A program made the position numbers and the translations under genes. Below the pieces are notes generated by a model that was not told the origin of the DNA, ran no database searches, and was given only the letters and a program-made list of their open reading frames with translations. Of a stretch of DNA of 64,000 nucleotides, positions 44,208 to 53,059 are shown piece by piece. The number at the start of each line of letters is the position of its first letter. Within the stretch, counting starts at the first letter, position 1. This stretch comes from ZC4RG20 sp963702105 (lineage in GTDB: Bacteria; Pseudomonadota; Gammaproteobacteria; Steroidobacterales; Rariloculaceae), in the NCBI GenBank assembly GCA_963702105.1, contig OY969712.1:1612001-1676000 (forward strand). Direction: 5' to 3'.

Positions 44208-45629
44208 TCAGAAACGCAGCGGCGAGCGGCGCGAACCGGCTTGGGCCGTGGCTGCGCCTCCCGTCTGGTTGACGATGACGTCGTCGCCCTGCTCGAGTCC
44301 GCCGCCGGTGATCTCGACGTAGCTGTTGTCCTTCAGCCCCGTCGCGACGGTCACGGCCTGGGGACGGCCGTCGCGGAGCACGAACACGGTGGCTTCGCGG
44401 GCGCCGGTCTCGCCGGTGCCGCTCGGGCCGGCGCCTTCGCCGGACTGCGGGATGCCTTCATCCCCCTCGGCCGCGAAATGCCCCGCGCGGCTCGAACCCT
44501 CGCCACCCGAGCCCTCGGCACCCGCGCCCGCGTGGGGCCGCCCGGCGCCGCCCGAGGAGCGGCCCGCAGTCTCGGCGCCGCGACCGCCGGGCGCGAACCC
44601 GCCCGGCGTGAAGCGGATGGCTTGCAGCGGGACGCGCAGGACGCCGTCGTGCTCGGCTGTCACGATGCGCGCGTTCGCCGTCATGCCCGGCAACAGCTCG
44701 AAGTTCGGGTTGTCCACGCTGATGACAACGTCGTAGGTCACGACGTTCTGCACAGTGATTGGGGCTTGCCGGACCTCCGTCACGCGGCCCCAGAAGACCT
44801 TGTCCGGATACGCCTCTACCGTAAACGAAGCCTTCTGCCCGACGTGTGCCTGGCCAACGTCGGATTCGCTGACGTTCGTATCGACGAGCATCTTCGTGAG
44901 GTCCTTGCCGATCAGGAACAGCGTCGGCGTCTGGAAGCTCGCCGCGACGGTCTGGCCCACGTCGACGTTGCGCGAGATCACGACGCCGTCCACCGGCGAG
45001 ACGATGCCCGTATAGCCGAGGTCCACCTGCGCCGCGTTCAGCGCCGCCTGCCGCTCCTTGATCGTCGCCTGGTCGAGACCGATCTGCGCCTGGGCCTGAT
45101 CGCGTTTGCTCTTCTCGCTGTCCACGGTGTCCTGCGAGACGAGGCTTTTGGTGAGCAGCGCCTTGTCGCGGTCGTAAATCGCCTGCGCATAGTCCAGCAT
45201 CGCGCGGTCCTTGGTCAGCTGCGCCTTCGCGCTCGCGAGGCTCGCGGCGGCCTGATCGACCTTGAGCTGATAGGGGCGGGGGTCGATCTTCGCGCAGAGC
45301 TGGCCCGCCTTGACGCTCGTGTTGTAGTCGCACGAGATCGACTGAATGATGCCGGACACATAGCTGCCGACCTGCACGGTCACGCGCGGATTGACCGTGC
45401 CCGTCGTCGCGATGCTCTGCACCACCGAGCCGCGCGTCACGGGCGCCGTGACGTAGTGGACGGGCGGCGGCCGGGAGCGCCACCAGCCGTAAGCCGCGAT
45501 GCCGCCGACAATGAGCGCGAGCAGCAGGAACCCGCGGCCGCGCCGACCCAAAAGGGCGCGCCGCTTTCGCGTCTGCCCGCGAGGCGACTCCTCGGCCGGG
45601 CGGAGTCCGGTTACGTAATTGCGTGCCAA
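44208..45629 (-). CDS. MacA/HlyD-type periplasmic adaptor subunit
   Basis: Membrane-fusion protein linking the MacB-like transporter to an outer-membrane channel. 473 aa. Cytoplasmic N-terminus, one TM (GFLLLALIVGGIAAYGWW, about residues 33-50), lipoyl half-motifs (VGSYVSGIIQSISCDYNTSVKAGQ and YTGIVSPVDGVVISRNVDVGQTV) flanking a coiled-coil hairpin (about 125-205), then beta-barrel and membrane-proximal domains. A Gly/Ala/Ser-rich insertion of about 70 residues near 345-415 interrupts the C-terminal part and is unusual. The three-gene unit probably transcribes from the 45.63-45.87 kb spacer. Confidence 0.9.
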   Translation of the reverse strand: MARNYVTGLRPAEESPRGQTRKRRALLGRRGRGFLLLALIVGGIAAYGWWRSRPPPVHYVTAPVTRGSVVQSIATTGTVNPRVTVQVGSYVSGIIQSISCDYNTSVKAGQLCAKIDPRPYQLKVDQAAASLASAKAQLTKDRAMLDYAQAIYDRDKALLTKSLVSQDTVDSEKSKRDQAQAQIGLDQATIKERQAALNAAQVDLGYTGIVSPVDGVVISRNVDVGQTVAASFQTPTLFLIGKDLTKMLVDTNVSESDVGQAHVGQKASFTVEAYPDKVFWGRVTEVRQAPITVQNVVTYDVVISVDNPNFELLPGMTANARIVTAEHDGVLRVPLQAIRFTPGGFAPGGRGAETAGRSSGGAGRPHAGAGAEGSGGEGSSRAGHFAAEGDEGIPQSGEGAGPSGTGETGAREATVFVLRDGRPQAVTVATGLKDNSYVEITGGGLEQGDDVIVNQTGGAATAQAGSRRSPLRF

Positions 45630-45770
45630 GGCTTCACCTCGCCGAGCGCCGATCCCTGGAGCGCCACTTAATAAAGAGACCGCAGCCGCGCGGCGAGGTT
45701 TCTTTCATGAACGTGCTGTAACCGGGTCGATTCGTCGCTGTAGGGGGCCCCGCTTAGGTTCGGCTACTGA

Positions 45771-45776
45771 TACAAT
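45771..45776 (+). promoter_or_regulatory. Possible -10 box for the 45.87-47.1 kb genes
   Basis: TACAAT preceded by GA, 93 bases before the small gene at 45869. No -35 at the right spacing. Weak. Confidence 0.25.
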
Positions 45777-45868
45777 GGCCGGGCCCCGGTTCCGTGTCCG
45801 CTTCGGCGCCCGCAAGCGCCTCGATCGAGTCACGCGTACTGGCCCGAACAAGAACTCCAAGGTCGGTC

Positions 45869-46138
45869 ATGCAAGCCCAAAAGAAGCCATCCGAGGCCTT
45901 GCGCCTCGAGCAGGCGGCCGGCGGCGAGCCTCCGGAGACGCTGGAGACGGCGGGCTGGGATCCGTACGAGGTGTGGCGAACGCGCATTCTGCTGCCGCGG
46001 CAAGCGGCCGCGGCCAAGCAGGCCGTGGATGCGCCGGGCGCCGGCGTGCAGGTACGCCTCGTACATGCGAGCTCTGCGCGGGGCGCAGCGCGGTCCTCAC
46101 CCCGAGAGGCGCCCGCGACGCCGCGCCGCAGGCGTTGA
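45869..46138 (+). CDS. Small protein of unknown function (WDPYEVWRTR motif)
   Basis: 89 aa from the ATG at 45869 (MQAQKKPSEALRLEQ). The clearest feature is GWDPYEVWRTRILLPRQ (about residues 29-45), a motif I associate with short uncharacterised proteobacterial proteins; no function is known to me. The C-terminus is Ala/Arg-rich and could be non-native if a different frame is used. No signal peptide or TM. It lies 37 bases before the dehydrogenase and may be cotranscribed with it. Coding status is moderately supported. Confidence 0.5.
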   Translation: MQAQKKPSEALRLEQAAGGEPPETLETAGWDPYEVWRTRILLPRQAAAAKQAVDAPGAGVQVRLVHASSARGAARSSPREAPATPRRRR

Positions 46139-46175
46139 GGAGTCCGGCAGGGACGCACGACAGGTCCGGGCCGAT

Positions 46176-47108
46176 ATGCGCATCGTCGTCTTTCTCGAGC
46201 ATCCGGTTGCAGAGTTCAGCGCCTCGAGCGCACAGCTCGAACGGCTGCGCGCCGCGTTGCCTGCACACGAGGTCGAGCTCTGCCGCGACGAGGCCGCACT
46301 TCTCGCGGGGCTGCCGGAGGCCGAGGTCGCCGTGGTCTGGCGGTTCCGCGCGGATTGGTACGCCCGCGCGCCCAAGCTTACTCGCGTCTTTACGCCGGCC
46401 GCTGGCCGCGAGCTCGTGGCGCCGGACCCGGCAGGCCGCGTCCCGCGCGCGTTCGGCAGCTTTCATGGCCGTGCGATGGCGGAAAGCCTGCTGGCCATGA
46501 TCGGCTTCGTGAATCGGAGGTTCGGCGCCGCGATGGCGGCCCAGCGCCGGCGGGCCTGGGACCGCGAAGCCTTCCACGGGATTCGGCGCCTGGCCGGGCA
46601 GACGGCGCTCGTGGTCGGCTACGGGCGCATCGGGCGCGAATGCGGCCGGCTGCTGCAGGCCCTCGGTATGACCGTGCACGCGCTGAAGCGCGACGTTACA
46701 TCGGGAACCGCCGGCGCCGATCGCGTCTTCGGGCCGCCCGAGTTGATCGAAGCCGTCGCGCTCGCCGATCACGTCGTCTGCGTCCTGCCGAGCGACACCG
46801 GGACGGACGCCTTCCTCGGGGCCGCGGCGTTCGCGGCCATGAGACAGACGGCGGCGGTTTACAATCTCGGCCGCGGGAATGCCGTCGACGCTGCGGCTCT
46901 GCGGGAGGCCTTGCTGCGCGGCCGTATCGCCGCCGCATTCCTCGACGTGTTTCCCGAGGAACCGCTGCCGCCCGCGTCGCCGCTGTGGGAGACGCCCAAT
47001 CTCTTCGTGACGCCCCACGTCTCCGCCCTCACGGCCGATTACCTCGATTTGTACTTCGAAGAACTCGTGCCGCAGCTCGACGCCGGCCAAAGCTACGCGC
47101 CAGCGTAA
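46176..47108 (+). CDS. D-isomer-specific 2-hydroxyacid dehydrogenase family protein
   Basis: NAD(P)-dependent oxidoreductase of the glyoxylate/hydroxypyruvate reductase-like group. 310 aa from the ATG at 46176. The nucleotide-binding domain has VVGYGRIGRECGRLLQALGM (about residues 144-163) with the GxGxxG glycines. Catalytic residues: Arg in YNLGRGNAVD, Glu in DVFPEEPLPP and His in FVTPHVSALT. The first 95 residues form a short substrate domain with low similarity to well-known members. Substrate not predictable. No clear operon partner beyond the small gene upstream. Confidence 0.87.
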   Translation: MRIVVFLEHPVAEFSASSAQLERLRAALPAHEVELCRDEAALLAGLPEAEVAVVWRFRADWYARAPKLTRVFTPAAGRELVAPDPAGRVPRAFGSFHGRAMAESLLAMIGFVNRRFGAAMAAQRRRAWDREAFHGIRRLAGQTALVVGYGRIGRECGRLLQALGMTVHALKRDVTSGTAGADRVFGPPELIEAVALADHVVCVLPSDTGTDAFLGAAAFAAMRQTAAVYNLGRGNAVDAAALREALLRGRIAAAFLDVFPEEPLPPASPLWETPNLFVTPHVSALTADYLDLYFEELVPQLDAGQSYAPA

Positions 47109-47316
47109 GAAATGCGTCGTACACTTCATACTGTTGAGATCACCGGGTTTAGCGGCCCGAATCGGCTGCTAAACTGAAACCCTCGGATAGTGTCGGACTC
47201 GGGCCTGCGGAGCCGGCTTTAACCTCAGCAGTTCCGGCTCCGACAGGTGCCCAGTTCGGCGCCCAGAGGAGCGGTATGAACATTTGCGTAAAGCGGCGGC
47301 CGGAAGCGAGGTTCCC

Positions 47317-48498
47317 GTGACCGGATGGATACTCGCCATCGCGGTCTGGACGGCGTTCGGCCTTGCCTGGTGGGCCGCCTCACTGGTTCTCGTCGCCTTG
47401 CGCAGGGATCGTCCCTCGCCGGAGCGGGGCGCCGACCGGCGCCGAATAAGCGTGTTCAAACCGGTCGCGGGGCCGTTGGCCCGGGCCGAGCTCGAGCGTC
47501 TCGGCCACTGCCTCGAATCGTTCGTCGCCGAGCTCGATGCCGAAAGCGAGATCCTCGTGGGCGTGACGGACCGAGATCGTCCGCAGGCGGCACGGCTGCT
47601 GAACGAGATCGGCGCGCGCCACCCCGGCGCCCGCCTCAAGCTCGTCGTGCATTCGGAGCGCGAGGACTATCCCAATAATAAGATTGCCGTCATGAAGGAG
47701 CTCGCACGGCACGCGACGGGCGACTTGTGGTTCTGGAGCGATGCAGACATGGAGGCGCCCGCCGGCACACTGCGTTCGCTGCGAGAGGATTTCTCGGACG
47801 ACGGAGCGAGCTTCGTGACGTCGCCGTACATCGTGCGCGAGACGAGCGCGGCGACCGACGTCTTCGATCAGCTGTTCGTGAACCTCGAGTTCTATCCGGG
47901 CGCCGTGCTGCTCGGCCGCCTGGGTCTCATCGATTTCGGCTTCGGCTCGGGCGTGCTGTTCGAAGCCTCGCGGTTCAGGCGCTGCGTGGACTGGGACTAC
48001 CTCGGCACGTGCCTGGCGGACGACTATCATCTCGGGCGCTTACTCGGCCACGGACGCCTCGGGCGCGCCCGGCTCGCGACGGTACCGGGGCCGAACGGCT
48101 GGGTCGCCGCGCTCCTGCATTATTTGCGCTGGCACAAGACGATCCGCTGGTGCCGGCCGGCGTCGTATGCGGCGCAGCTGTTCGTGCTGCCCATCGTCGG
48201 CGGTATTCTTTCCGTCGTCTGCTTCCCCGTATCGCCGCTGGCCTGGTACGCACTCGGCTCGGTCATGGCGTTCGACTGCATCGCGGCCTACGCCGTGTGC
48301 CGAGTGCTCGGCTCGCCGTTGCCGCTGCGGCATCTGCCCGCGGTCGCGGCCTGGAGCCTGATCAGAGGCTTCGTGTGGATGGCGTGCTGGCTGCCGTGGC
48401 CGATCGTCTGGCGCAGTCAGAAGTGGTGGTCCCCCCATCTGCAGTGGCGGCATCGTGCCGGCGCCTTCGATACGGATCATCCACCCGGTGCTGCATGA
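47317..48498 (+). CDS. hpnI: Hopanoid/ceramide-type glycosyltransferase (HpnI-like, GT2/GT21)
   Basis: Resembles HpnI, which adds N-acetylglucosamine to bacteriohopanetetrol, and ceramide glucosyltransferases. 393 aa from the GTG at 47317; a TTG at 47284 would add 11 residues. One N-terminal TM (about 3-25), then the GT-A core with VFKPVAG, the metal site WSDADME, LADDYHLGRLL and the RWHKTIRWCRP motif (equivalent of QxxRW), followed by three C-terminal TMs. It converges on an HpnK-like deacetylase and overlaps it by 22 bp, matching the HpnI-HpnK pair. No hopene cyclase is in the window, so the lipid acceptor is uncertain. Confidence 0.85.
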   Translation: MTGWILAIAVWTAFGLAWWAASLVLVALRRDRPSPERGADRRRISVFKPVAGPLARAELERLGHCLESFVAELDAESEILVGVTDRDRPQAARLLNEIGARHPGARLKLVVHSEREDYPNNKIAVMKELARHATGDLWFWSDADMEAPAGTLRSLREDFSDDGASFVTSPYIVRETSAATDVFDQLFVNLEFYPGAVLLGRLGLIDFGFGSGVLFEASRFRRCVDWDYLGTCLADDYHLGRLLGHGRLGRARLATVPGPNGWVAALLHYLRWHKTIRWCRPASYAAQLFVLPIVGGILSVVCFPVSPLAWYALGSVMAFDCIAAYAVCRVLGSPLPLRHLPAVAAWSLIRGFVWMACWLPWPIVWRSQKWWSPHLQWRHRAGAFDTDHPPGAA

Positions 48499-49238
48499 CT
48501 CGATGGTCCGTGCGCGGCGCCGCTGTCCCTGCCGGTCCATCCACGCAGCTCGACGAGGCAGGTCGTGTCCGCGTCCGCTTCGACCTTGCGCGGATGGAAC
48601 ATGAACTCGTGCAGCCCGTCGGCGAGCCGGGGCAGCACGGCCTCGATCTCGCCGGCCCGCATGCCCTCGATGCGATCGAGGCCCCAGAGCGTGGTGCTCG
48701 TTTTGAACGGCCAGGGTTGCTTGCGGTTCTGAAGCACCAGGTGAAGCGTGCCGTAGGCGAGCTGCATCGTGCCGGGCGCGAAGAAACGCGGCGTGCCCCA
48801 TCGGACCCAGCCTTCGAAGTCGGTGGGCAGCGTCTCGATGAGCATTCGGCGCACGAGCGGATGGGCGTGAAGGTGGTGATGGCCGCTCACGAACCGGCAG
48901 GGCAGGCCCGTCTGCTCGAAGGCATGCCATTGGGCGCGGATCTCCTCGCGCACGAGGCGGCGCATGCGCGCCGAGAGGCCGATGGAGAAGCCTGCGGCGG
49001 TCGGCGTTCGCCATGGCCACTGCTCGATCGTCAAGGGCTGACTGTCCACGAGATGCAGGTGCAGGCCGATCTGCATCTGCGGCAGATCGTGCGCGCGTGT
49101 TACGGCGCTCGCCGTACCCGGCTGCCCCATCATGAGCGCCGCGCCGTCGAGCACGCCATGGAGATGAGTATGAAAGATCGCGTCGTTGATCGAGTCGCTG
49201 AGACCGAGGTCATCGGCGATGAAGAGGATTTGTCTCAC
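48477..49238 (-). CDS. hpnK: HpnK-like carbohydrate deacetylase (ChbG/YdjC family)
   Basis: Deacetylates an N-acetylglucosaminyl lipid to glucosaminyl lipid in known hopanoid pathways. 253 aa from the GTG at 49238, chosen because GGGAAG lies about 8 bases upstream and RQILFIADDLGLS starts the domain. Metal/catalytic residues are the Asp pair in ADDLGLS, His in GLHLHLV and the His cluster SGHHHLHAHP. The end LHEFMFHPRKVEADADT is typical of the family. Antisense-overlapping with hpnI by 22 bp. Confidence 0.87.
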   Translation of the reverse strand: MRQILFIADDLGLSDSINDAIFHTHLHGVLDGAALMMGQPGTASAVTRAHDLPQMQIGLHLHLVDSQPLTIEQWPWRTPTAAGFSIGLSARMRRLVREEIRAQWHAFEQTGLPCRFVSGHHHLHAHPLVRRMLIETLPTDFEGWVRWGTPRFFAPGTMQLAYGTLHLVLQNRKQPWPFKTSTTLWGLDRIEGMRAGEIEAVLPRLADGLHEFMFHPRKVEADADTTCLVELRGWTGRDSGAAHGPSSHAAPGG

Positions 49239-49318
49239 AGCTGCTTCCCTTTGCCGTCGTCCCAATATAGCGGGGAAGGGAGCCGACGGATATCCGTCAA
49301 GGCACCCGGAGCCGAGGC

Positions 49319-49978
49319 ATGCTGAACCGACTTTTTCGCGCCATCGACGAGCATCTGCGGCGGAGCCAGAATATCGTCGAGTTCTGCGGTGATGCCGACT
49401 GCCTGTTCCGGGTTCGCTTCTGCCGCGCCGAGCGCGCGTTTCCGCTCGAGCGCGGCGCGATCCCCGAAGGCGCCGAGATGCTGGAGCTCCACTACTGGAA
49501 CGAGCATCTGCCGCGGCCGCCCGAAGGCGGTCCGGATCTCATGTGGGCGGCCAAGGGCCGGCGCATGCTGATGGCCTCGTTGGCCAAGCTCGCCGACTGG
49601 ATCGAGAACACGCCCGAAGCGCGCGGCGTCGAGGGCGTCTTCGCGATTACGACCTTTCTTTCCCCGGGCGAGGCGCAGACGGGCGAGCGGCTCATGGCGC
49701 GGCTCGGCTTCCGCTACGAGCCCTTCACGAGCGGCGCATTCCGCGACTTCTGGGAGAACGTGTACGTGTGGTTCCTGAACCGCACGTTCGGCGAGGGCCG
49801 CGTGCGCAGGCGTTCCGTCTGGGGCCTGCGGCGCGTGCTCGTGTGGATGCCGCGCGAGAATCTCCTGGCGCGTTTCGGTACGGGCGCCGAGCAGCGGAGC
49901 CGCGCCAAGGCGGCGGCCAGCGAACGCGGCAACCGCATCGGCGAACGCAAAGACCGCGTTGCGGGCCTGGGGGACTGA
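49319..49978 (+). CDS. YkoP-like domain protein
   Basis: 219 aa, no signal or TM. The central segment MLELHYWNEHLPRPPEGGPDLMWAAKGRRM (about residues 53-82) is characteristic of YkoP-like proteins, which often neighbour glycosyltransferases and polysaccharide deacetylases; biochemical role unknown. The N-terminus MLNRLFRAIDEHLRRSQ is amphipathic and may be membrane-associated. The C-terminal 40 residues are basic and low complexity. It diverges from hpnK (80 bp apart) and lies 14 bases ahead of a sulfotransferase, so it probably shares a transcript with it. Confidence 0.7.
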   Translation: MLNRLFRAIDEHLRRSQNIVEFCGDADCLFRVRFCRAERAFPLERGAIPEGAEMLELHYWNEHLPRPPEGGPDLMWAAKGRRMLMASLAKLADWIENTPEARGVEGVFAITTFLSPGEAQTGERLMARLGFRYEPFTSGAFRDFWENVYVWFLNRTFGEGRVRRRSVWGLRRVLVWMPRENLLARFGTGAEQRSRAKAAASERGNRIGERKDRVAGLGD

Positions 49979-49992
49979 CGCGAACCGCCCGA

Positions 49993-51231
49993 ATGTTCGA
50001 CTTTGCCGGCTTCTTTCGCTTCCTGCGCCTGTGGTGCTTTCGGCTCGCGTGGACCCCGCGGCGCGCGCTCGTCGCGTCCGCGTTCGTGCTCTTCGTGCCC
50101 CTCGAGCTCATCGTGCACACCGCGCTGTTCGCCGACGAGCTGCTCTATGGACGCTATCGGCGGCGCGTGGTGCGCGAGCCCGTGTTCATCACGGGTAACC
50201 CGCGCAGCGGCACGACGTTCCTGCACCGCCTGCTCGCCGAGGATACACAGCGGTTCTCGACAATGCGCATGTGGGAGATCCTGTTTGCGCCCTCGATCGT
50301 TCAGCGCCGCATCGTAGGCGCCGTCGTGCGGCTCGAGCACGGGCTCGGGGCGCCGATCTCGCGGCTGTGGCAGCGCGTCGAGCGCCGCTGGGCCGCGATC
50401 AACGTCATGCACCGCGTCTCGCTCAATGCGCCCGAGGAAGACGACTACCTGCTGCTGCACGCCTGGGCCGCGTTGACGGCCGGGCTTTCCGCCGGGCTGC
50501 TCGAAGAAGCTAGACCCTACACATTCTTCGACACGGCGCTGCCCGCGCTCGAGCGGGCGCGGATCATGCGGTTCTATCGACGCTGCGTGCAGCGGCATCT
50601 CGTGGGCGACCCGCGCCAGTATCTCGCGAAGAACCCGGCACTCTGCCCGAAAATCGGCTCGCTGCTCGAGGAGTTTCCGGACGCCCGCATCGTCTATCTC
50701 GTGCGCAACCCGCTCGAGGCCATTCCGTCCTACGTGAGCATGATGGATTACTCCTGGGGCGCCGTCGGCATCGCCGGCGGCCGCGATGCCCTGCGCGAGT
50801 ATCTGCTCGAGATGGCGGCGCACTGGTACCGGTATCCGCTCGAGCGGCTCGCGCGAGCGCCCGCCGAACGTTACACGATCGTGCGCTACGACGACCTCGT
50901 GCGCGATCCGGAGGCGACGGTGCGGAAAATCTATGGCCACTTCGGCTGGGAGACGGACCTAAGCTTCGCGGCGGTGCTGCATGCCGAGGCCGAGCGGGCC
51001 GGCCGGTTTCGGAGTCGGCACGATTACGAGCTCGAGCAACTGGGACTGAGCCGCGAGCGCATCATCGACGGATTCGGGGACATCATCGAGCGTTTCGGGT
51101 TCGAGACCGGGGCGGGGACGACGGTGCAGGATGCTTCGGCGAGCGGTCGAGCGGGGGCCGGGCCGGCGGCGTCGTCGCCCGAATCCAGTGCGCCCAGCGG
51201 GTCTGCCGCCTCCGGATCTGCGATTCGATAG
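49993..51231 (+). CDS. Membrane-anchored sulfotransferase
   Basis: 412 aa from the ATG at 49993. Residues 1-50 contain an aromatic segment and a TM-like helix (ALVASAFVLFVPLELIVHTALF), followed by the PAPS loop FITGNPRSGTTFLHRLL (from about residue 65) and the 3'-phosphate loop YLVRNPLEAIPSYVSMM (about 236-252). IVRYDDLVRDPEATVRKIYGHFGW matches the family C-terminal region. A Ser/Ala/Gly-rich tail ends it. Position beside HpnI/HpnK/YkoP-like genes suggests sulfation of a lipid-linked sugar; this is inference. Confidence 0.83.
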   Translation: MFDFAGFFRFLRLWCFRLAWTPRRALVASAFVLFVPLELIVHTALFADELLYGRYRRRVVREPVFITGNPRSGTTFLHRLLAEDTQRFSTMRMWEILFAPSIVQRRIVGAVVRLEHGLGAPISRLWQRVERRWAAINVMHRVSLNAPEEDDYLLLHAWAALTAGLSAGLLEEARPYTFFDTALPALERARIMRFYRRCVQRHLVGDPRQYLAKNPALCPKIGSLLEEFPDARIVYLVRNPLEAIPSYVSMMDYSWGAVGIAGGRDALREYLLEMAAHWYRYPLERLARAPAERYTIVRYDDLVRDPEATVRKIYGHFGWETDLSFAAVLHAEAERAGRFRSRHDYELEQLGLSRERIIDGFGDIIERFGFETGAGTTVQDASASGRAGAGPAASSPESSAPSGSAASGSAIR

Positions 51232-51271
51232 ACGGACCGAGAGCGGATCGAACGCGGGTGGCGCGGCCCCG

Positions 51272-53059
51272 TCAACCGAGCGGATCGTGGCAGGCGACGA
51301 GGTGCCCCTCGGCGACCGGCACCAAGCGCGGTGTTTCGACCGTGCACCGGAGGGCAGCGCGCGGGCATGCGGCGCGAAAGTCGCAGCCGGCCGAGTGGTG
51401 GACCGCTCCGCGCGGATGGCGGGCCGTCTGCGTCGCCTCGGTCGGTTCGCGCAGCACCGCGCGCGTCGAACGCTCGCCGAGCAGCGCTCGGGTATACGGG
51501 TGGCGCGGCGCGCGGCACACGGCGTCCACGGGCCCGAGCTCGCAGAGGCGCCCCGCGTGCAGGACGCCGATCCGATCGCTGATTCGCCGCGCGGCGGCAA
51601 CGTCGTGGGAGATGAAAAGATAGGCTAAGGAATGTTTCCCGCGGAGCGTCTCGAGCAGATCGAGAATGTGCGCACGAGCGACAACGTCGAGAGACGCCAG
51701 CGCCTCGTCGCAGACGACAACGCACGGCTCGGCGGTCAAGGCGCGCGCGATCGCGACGCGTTGGCACTCACCCCCCGAGAGCTCGGCCGGGCGCCGGGCC
51801 GCGTAGTCGGCGGGCCGCAGCCCGACCTGCTCGAGCGCCGCCCATGCCATGCGCTGCCGCTCGCGGCCCCCCGCGCCGCAGGCCCGGGCCGGTTCCGCGA
51901 CGATGTCCGCGGCCCGCCAGTACGGATCGACCGAGCCGAATGGGTCCTGGAAGATCAGCTGAATTCGCCGCCGTCGCTCGCGCAGCGGCCGGCCGCGCAG
52001 GCCGGTCAAGGGCTCCCCTTCGAGGAGAACCGTGCCGCCCGCAGCCGGCGGCGCGAGCACCAGGCTTCGCGCCAGGACCGATTTCCCCATGCCGGATCCG
52101 CCGATGAGACCGAGCGTTTCGCCGGTGCTGAGCGCGAACGACACGCCGCGCAGCACGTCGAGCGGACGCCGGTCCGCGCCGCGAAAGCGCTGCCAAAGAT
52201 CCCGCGCCTCGAGCAGCGGAATTCCCCGTTTGCGGGCGGCCGGGCGCCCGCCCCGAGCCGGCGCCCGCGCGATCGCAACGGACGCGGCGACAAGCCTTCG
52301 AGCCTCGGGGGTCTGCGGCCCAGTGAAGAGCTTCGCGCCGGGCAGCCGCTCGAGCACCCGGCCGCCGCCGAGCACGACGACCTCGTCGGCAAATTCCGCC
52401 GCCGCCTCGAGGTCGTGGCAGACGAGCACGAGCGCGGTGCCGAGGTCACGGCGGAGCTCGTCGAGGGCCTCGAGGGCTGCGGCCGAGGTCGGCGGGTCGA
52501 GCGCGCGCGTAGACTCGTCTGCGATGACGAGCTTGGGACGCGTCGCGAGCGCCATCGCGATCGTCGCCCGTTGCTGCATACCGCCCGAGAGCTCATGCGG
52601 ATAGGCACCGACGACGCCGCTGCGAGCCGGCAGCCGGAGGCGGTGCAGCAGCTCCGCCGCTCGCCCGCGCGCCTCGCGGCGGCTCGTGTTCGTGTGCGCG
52701 CGTATCGTTTCGGCGATCTGCCGGCCGATGGGCATCGTCGGGTTCAGCGTGCGCGCGGCGTCTTGAGGAATCAGCGTGATGTCTCGGCCCCGATGCGGGC
52801 GCAAGGAACTCTCGTCGAGGCCGATGAGCTCCTTGCCCTCGAGGCGCACGGAGCCCGTGACGACCGCGGACCTCGGCAACAAGCCCATGATCGCGAGCGC
52901 CGTGAGCGTCTTGCCGGCGCCCGAGCGGCCGACCATGGCGAGACTGCGGCCGCGCTCGAGCCGGAAGCCGAGCCCTGCGACCACAGGGCTGGCTTCGGAA
53001 CCGCGAAACGCGATGCGGAGCGCTTGAAGCTCGAGCAGCGGCGGCAAGGCGGCGCTCAT
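51272..53059 (-). CDS. Fused double oligopeptide ABC ATPase (second operon)
   Basis: 595 aa from the ATG at 53059; the open frame upstream is not coding. Domain 1 (about 8-255): GRSGAGKT, LSGGMQQR and Walker B VIADESTRALD, where Ser replaces the usual Pro-Thr context (DEST instead of DEPT). Domain 2 (about 290-540): GGSGMGKS, LSGGECQR, VVCDEALASLD. The H-loop is VCHDLEAAAEF in domain 1 and ISHDVAAARRI in domain 2. A cysteine-rich OppF-like end (CDFRAACPRAALRC) follows. Start overlaps the upstream permease stop by 4 bp. Last gene of the second peptide-transporter operon. Confidence 0.87.
   Translation of the reverse strand: MSAALPPLLELQALRIAFRGSEASPVVAGLGFRLERGRSLAMVGRSGAGKTLTALAIMGLLPRSAVVTGSVRLEGKELIGLDESSLRPHRGRDITLIPQDAARTLNPTMPIGRQIAETIRAHTNTSRREARGRAAELLHRLRLPARSGVVGAYPHELSGGMQQRATIAMALATRPKLVIADESTRALDPPTSAAALEALDELRRDLGTALVLVCHDLEAAAEFADEVVVLGGGRVLERLPGAKLFTGPQTPEARRLVAASVAIARAPARGGRPAARKRGIPLLEARDLWQRFRGADRRPLDVLRGVSFALSTGETLGLIGGSGMGKSVLARSLVLAPPAAGGTVLLEGEPLTGLRGRPLRERRRRIQLIFQDPFGSVDPYWRAADIVAEPARACGAGGRERQRMAWAALEQVGLRPADYAARRPAELSGGECQRVAIARALTAEPCVVVCDEALASLDVVARAHILDLLETLRGKHSLAYLFISHDVAAARRISDRIGVLHAGRLCELGPVDAVCRAPRHPYTRALLGERSTRAVLREPTEATQTARHPRGAVHHSAGCDFRAACPRAALRCTVETPRLVPVAEGHLVACHDPLG

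Noticed and set aside
45618..46500. 293-codon frame before the hydroxyacid dehydrogenase
   Set aside because: Overlaps the better-supported small gene and the dehydrogenase start in other frames; composition is Arg/Ser-rich with no motif.
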